Of a DNA stretch of 64,000 nt, positions 61,772 through 64,000 are shown piece after piece. The position numbers were made by a program, and so were the translations under genes. Source of the DNA: Asparagopsis taxiformis (Eukaryota; Rhodophyta; Florideophyceae; Bonnemaisoniales; Bonnemaisoniaceae); contig JALQPE010001817.1 of the NCBI GenBank assembly GCA_030407315.1, positions 62,001-126,000 of the forward strand. Direction: 5' to 3'. The notes below the pieces were generated by a model. The model saw nothing but the letters and a program-made list of their open reading frames with translations. It was not told the origin of the DNA and did not search any database. Position 1 is the stretch's first letter. Every line of letters begins with the position of its first letter.

Positions 61772-62461
61772 ATGGCAAACCCCAGAGTCTTCTTCGACAT
61801 CACCATCGGCGGAGAGCCGCGCGGCCGTCTTGAAATGGAGCTCAGGGCCGACGTGGTTCCTGACACTGCTGAGAACTTCCGTGCCCTCTGCACTGGTGAA
61901 AAGGGCTTCGGCTACAAGGGATGTGCCTGTGTGTTACATAGATCATCTTTGTCCCCTTAATCTTGTACCCGCGTCCTGGGAAGATCACTGACTGTTCCTC
62001 TTGCTCCTGTCTTGAATCGATCGCAGTTCACCGTGTCATCCCTGGTTTCATGATCCAGGTAAGTTGATTATGTCCACTTGATATATCATATTTTGTATAA
62101 TACTTTGACTGACGTTGTGAAATTGTCTATAATCTGATCTGATTCTTGTTTAAAGGGTGGTGACTTCACCATGGGCAACGGTACTGGTGGCAAGTCCATT
62201 TATGGAAACAAATTCCGAGATGAAAACTTTGATCTCAAGCACACTGGCATGGGCTGTCTCTCCATGGCCAACGCTGGTCCGAACACCAACGGCTCTCAAT
62301 TCTTTATCTGCACCGCCGACACGCCCTGGCTAGATGGCAAGCACGTCGTCTTCGGTCAAGTTGTTGGTGGACTCGAAGTCGTCAAGGCCATTGAGTCTAT
62401 TGGCTCCAGAAGTGGTGCCACCGCGAAGCAGGCCGTAATTGCTGACTGTGGTGTCCTGTAA
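61772..62461 (+). CDS. Cyclophilin A-type peptidyl-prolyl isomerase, three exons
   Basis: Exons are 61772-61928, 62027-62058 and 62156-62461, with introns of 98 and 97 nt (GTGTGT...GCAG and GTAAGT...AAAG). The spliced product is 164 aa, the normal size for a single-domain cytosolic cyclophilin. Motifs include [19 protein letters not shown], then [31 protein letters not shown] (spread over all three exons), and [11 protein letters not shown]. The catalytic Arg (FHR), Phe/Met (FMIQ), Gln and Trp ([12 protein letters not shown]) are present. The central exon is only 32 nt. Donor choice at 61929 restores the usual KG-x2-FHR spacing. The enzyme speeds prolyl isomerisation in folding. Confidence 0.95.
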
Positions 62462-64000
62462 ATCGGTGAACCCCAGCATTGGCCTACTGAGCTCGGTAAA
62501 GTCAACTGGTATGTGACGGAGGGGAATTGATCCTTATCTGTCAAAGCAACAATATGTTGATAATTAGTAGGCTAATATGGTATGCAGGAAGAGTATGCAT
62601 CCTAAATCTAGAACGTCCTAGGTTCCGTGCCTTTGCGTAGGGTGTCTGCGCGCATCGAGTCGCACTCGAAACCTACCGTTCCTATCGGACAGAACATCAT
62701 GATGCAAGGGTAGCCATCGTGTGTTGATCTGACAGGAATAGAGCGATATGTCTACATCCTACGCCATCGTTGTATACAAGTGCACGAATGTCTTACTACC
62801 AACAAACAAACGTCATCAACTCATTGCCACAGTGTTAGCGGCAATATTTCGACGCAGTCCACCACTACAGAACCGGATTAGGAAGGTGCCGACGGTGATG
62901 ATCTGTTTTACATTATGCCGAGGGAGATATGACCCACCAAGTGTTTGTTCTGTTGGGTTTAAATGGATGGTGCTGGGACTAATACTACATATTACATTGC
63001 TATGCCCACTGGAATCAAAACAAAGTTGATCTTGAAATGAACATGAAGCCGCGTCCCGAGTGATCCTCGAAAATCTCGCAATCGGGATAGCAGGCAACTT
63101 GTGGAGAAAACTCCTTGATGTGCGCCCCCTTGGTTGAGAACAGATCAGCCATGCGACATGCGACTGGGCTGCTGCTCGACCGTTAAAGAGGCGGTTGTAC
63201 TAATGGCGTAAATGGGAAACGCTGCGAACGAACGCACACATGCTCGCACATGTGATTGCAGGGCGCAACAGTTCCTGGCTGCAGAACGAAGGGATTGTGC
63301 GTTAGGGATCGAGCCTCCCATGCATTAAATAGTAGGACGATGATAAACATCGCACGGCGGTAGATGGCCTTACAGCTGAGAGCTGGATTGGGACTGTAAG
63401 CAGACGTAATCTATTTTTGTGATCTGATCTTGTCGGCACAGGTACAATTTGTCTGCGGCGAAAACAATTTGCGACGGGGACAGAAAATTAAAAGTATAAA
63501 ATTCATTGAGACTATGTCTGACGTGAGGTGTAGCGCGTGGCCTGTTAAAAGTTCTAGAGATGGCAGGGACTCGTGACTGCAAGTATAATACAAGTATCTG
63601 CCGTACCGGTCACGCACACGCGTATGTTGTAGTCTGTACGTAATGCTTTGAGCTACTTTTTTAATTTTATTTTGCTCAAAGAAATGGACGTAACGCGTGT
63701 TCCTTCTTAACAAACCCTTACGTGTCTGCCGTCAACATGACAGCAATTTGAAGCACAACGCCGCGTGGAGTAAACCCACTGTGTTCGACTTCGCTCGATT
63801 TGCACCTTTACCATCCGACTCTTCCTCCAGACTCCATCGCTGAACTGGAGTGGAATTTACATTGTTGAGCACAGCCCGTCGCGCCCAGGACGCGCCATGC
63901 CGTGCCTTCAACGCCGCAATCTATGTGCTATCACGCCGCGCCCAGCTCGTAACGATACGGAGCGCGTCGATGTTCCAATGCGCTTGCACAAATGACGGCG
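62462..64000. other. Gene-free right end
   Basis: About 1.5 kb with no recognisable gene, RNA or repeat. A gene could start beyond the right edge. Confidence 0.4.

Overview
The window reads as nuclear DNA of a eukaryotic alga, most likely a unicellular red alga (inference). Housekeeping genes typical of eukaryotes (proteasome subunit, VPS13, symplekin, U3 processome protein, MYST acetyltransferase, DCP2) sit beside genes whose products look plastid-targeted: an elongation factor P, an AlgH/UPF0301 protein, a zinc-ribbon membrane protein and an STN7/STN8-like kinase. Most genes are single exons, including one uninterrupted frame of 11.4 kb. The few introns are short (77-156 nt) with GT-AG ends. 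A tRNA-Tyr gene carries one intron in the D arm and another in the anticodon loop; D-arm introns of this kind are best known from red algae such as Cyanidioschyzon.

Layout. Positions 1 to about 7280 hold the 3' part of a Ty3/gypsy chromovirus with an intact protease-end/RT/RNase H/integrase/chromodomain frame, then a gene-free tail with a 350-bp tandem duplication. From about 7283 to 11600, on the minus strand, lies a second and older Ty3/gypsy element (gag, stop, protease, RT). Its pol is cut off where the first element's tail begins, and it is split by a third insertion of 1382 bp (8546-9927) with inverted termini and a perfect 5-bp target duplication. This is a three-layer nest. From about 12 kb onward the DNA is ordinary gene-dense host sequence.

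Host genes in order: P-loop GTPase-like protein (-), AlgH (+), RPN3 (-), zinc-ribbon membrane protein (+), SIL1-like (-), symplekin (+), UTP18 (+), plastid-type hypothetical (-), SLX9-like (+), a small hypothetical (-), tRNA-Tyr (-), MYND protein (-), STN-like kinase (-), plastid EF-P (+), amidase (-), degenerate PP2C with a myristoylation signal (-), VPS13 with a C-terminal UBA (-), TBL1-like LisH/WD40 protein (-), NOL11/UTP8-like (+), PURA (-), MYST acetyltransferase (+), DCP2 (-) and cyclophilin A (+). Spacing is tight: EF-P and the amidase end 14 bp apart, and UTP18 and its convergent neighbour 31 bp apart.

There is no operon logic, but themes recur: ribosome biogenesis (UTP18, SLX9-like, NOL11-like), mRNA 3'-end formation and decay (symplekin, DCP2), chromatin (MYST, TBL1) and plastid function. 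The most unusual features are the two-intron tRNA-Tyr, the terminal-inverted-repeat insert with its target duplication, the gag-TGA-pol arrangement, VPS13-UBA, and the phosphatase-like protein lacking metal ligands.
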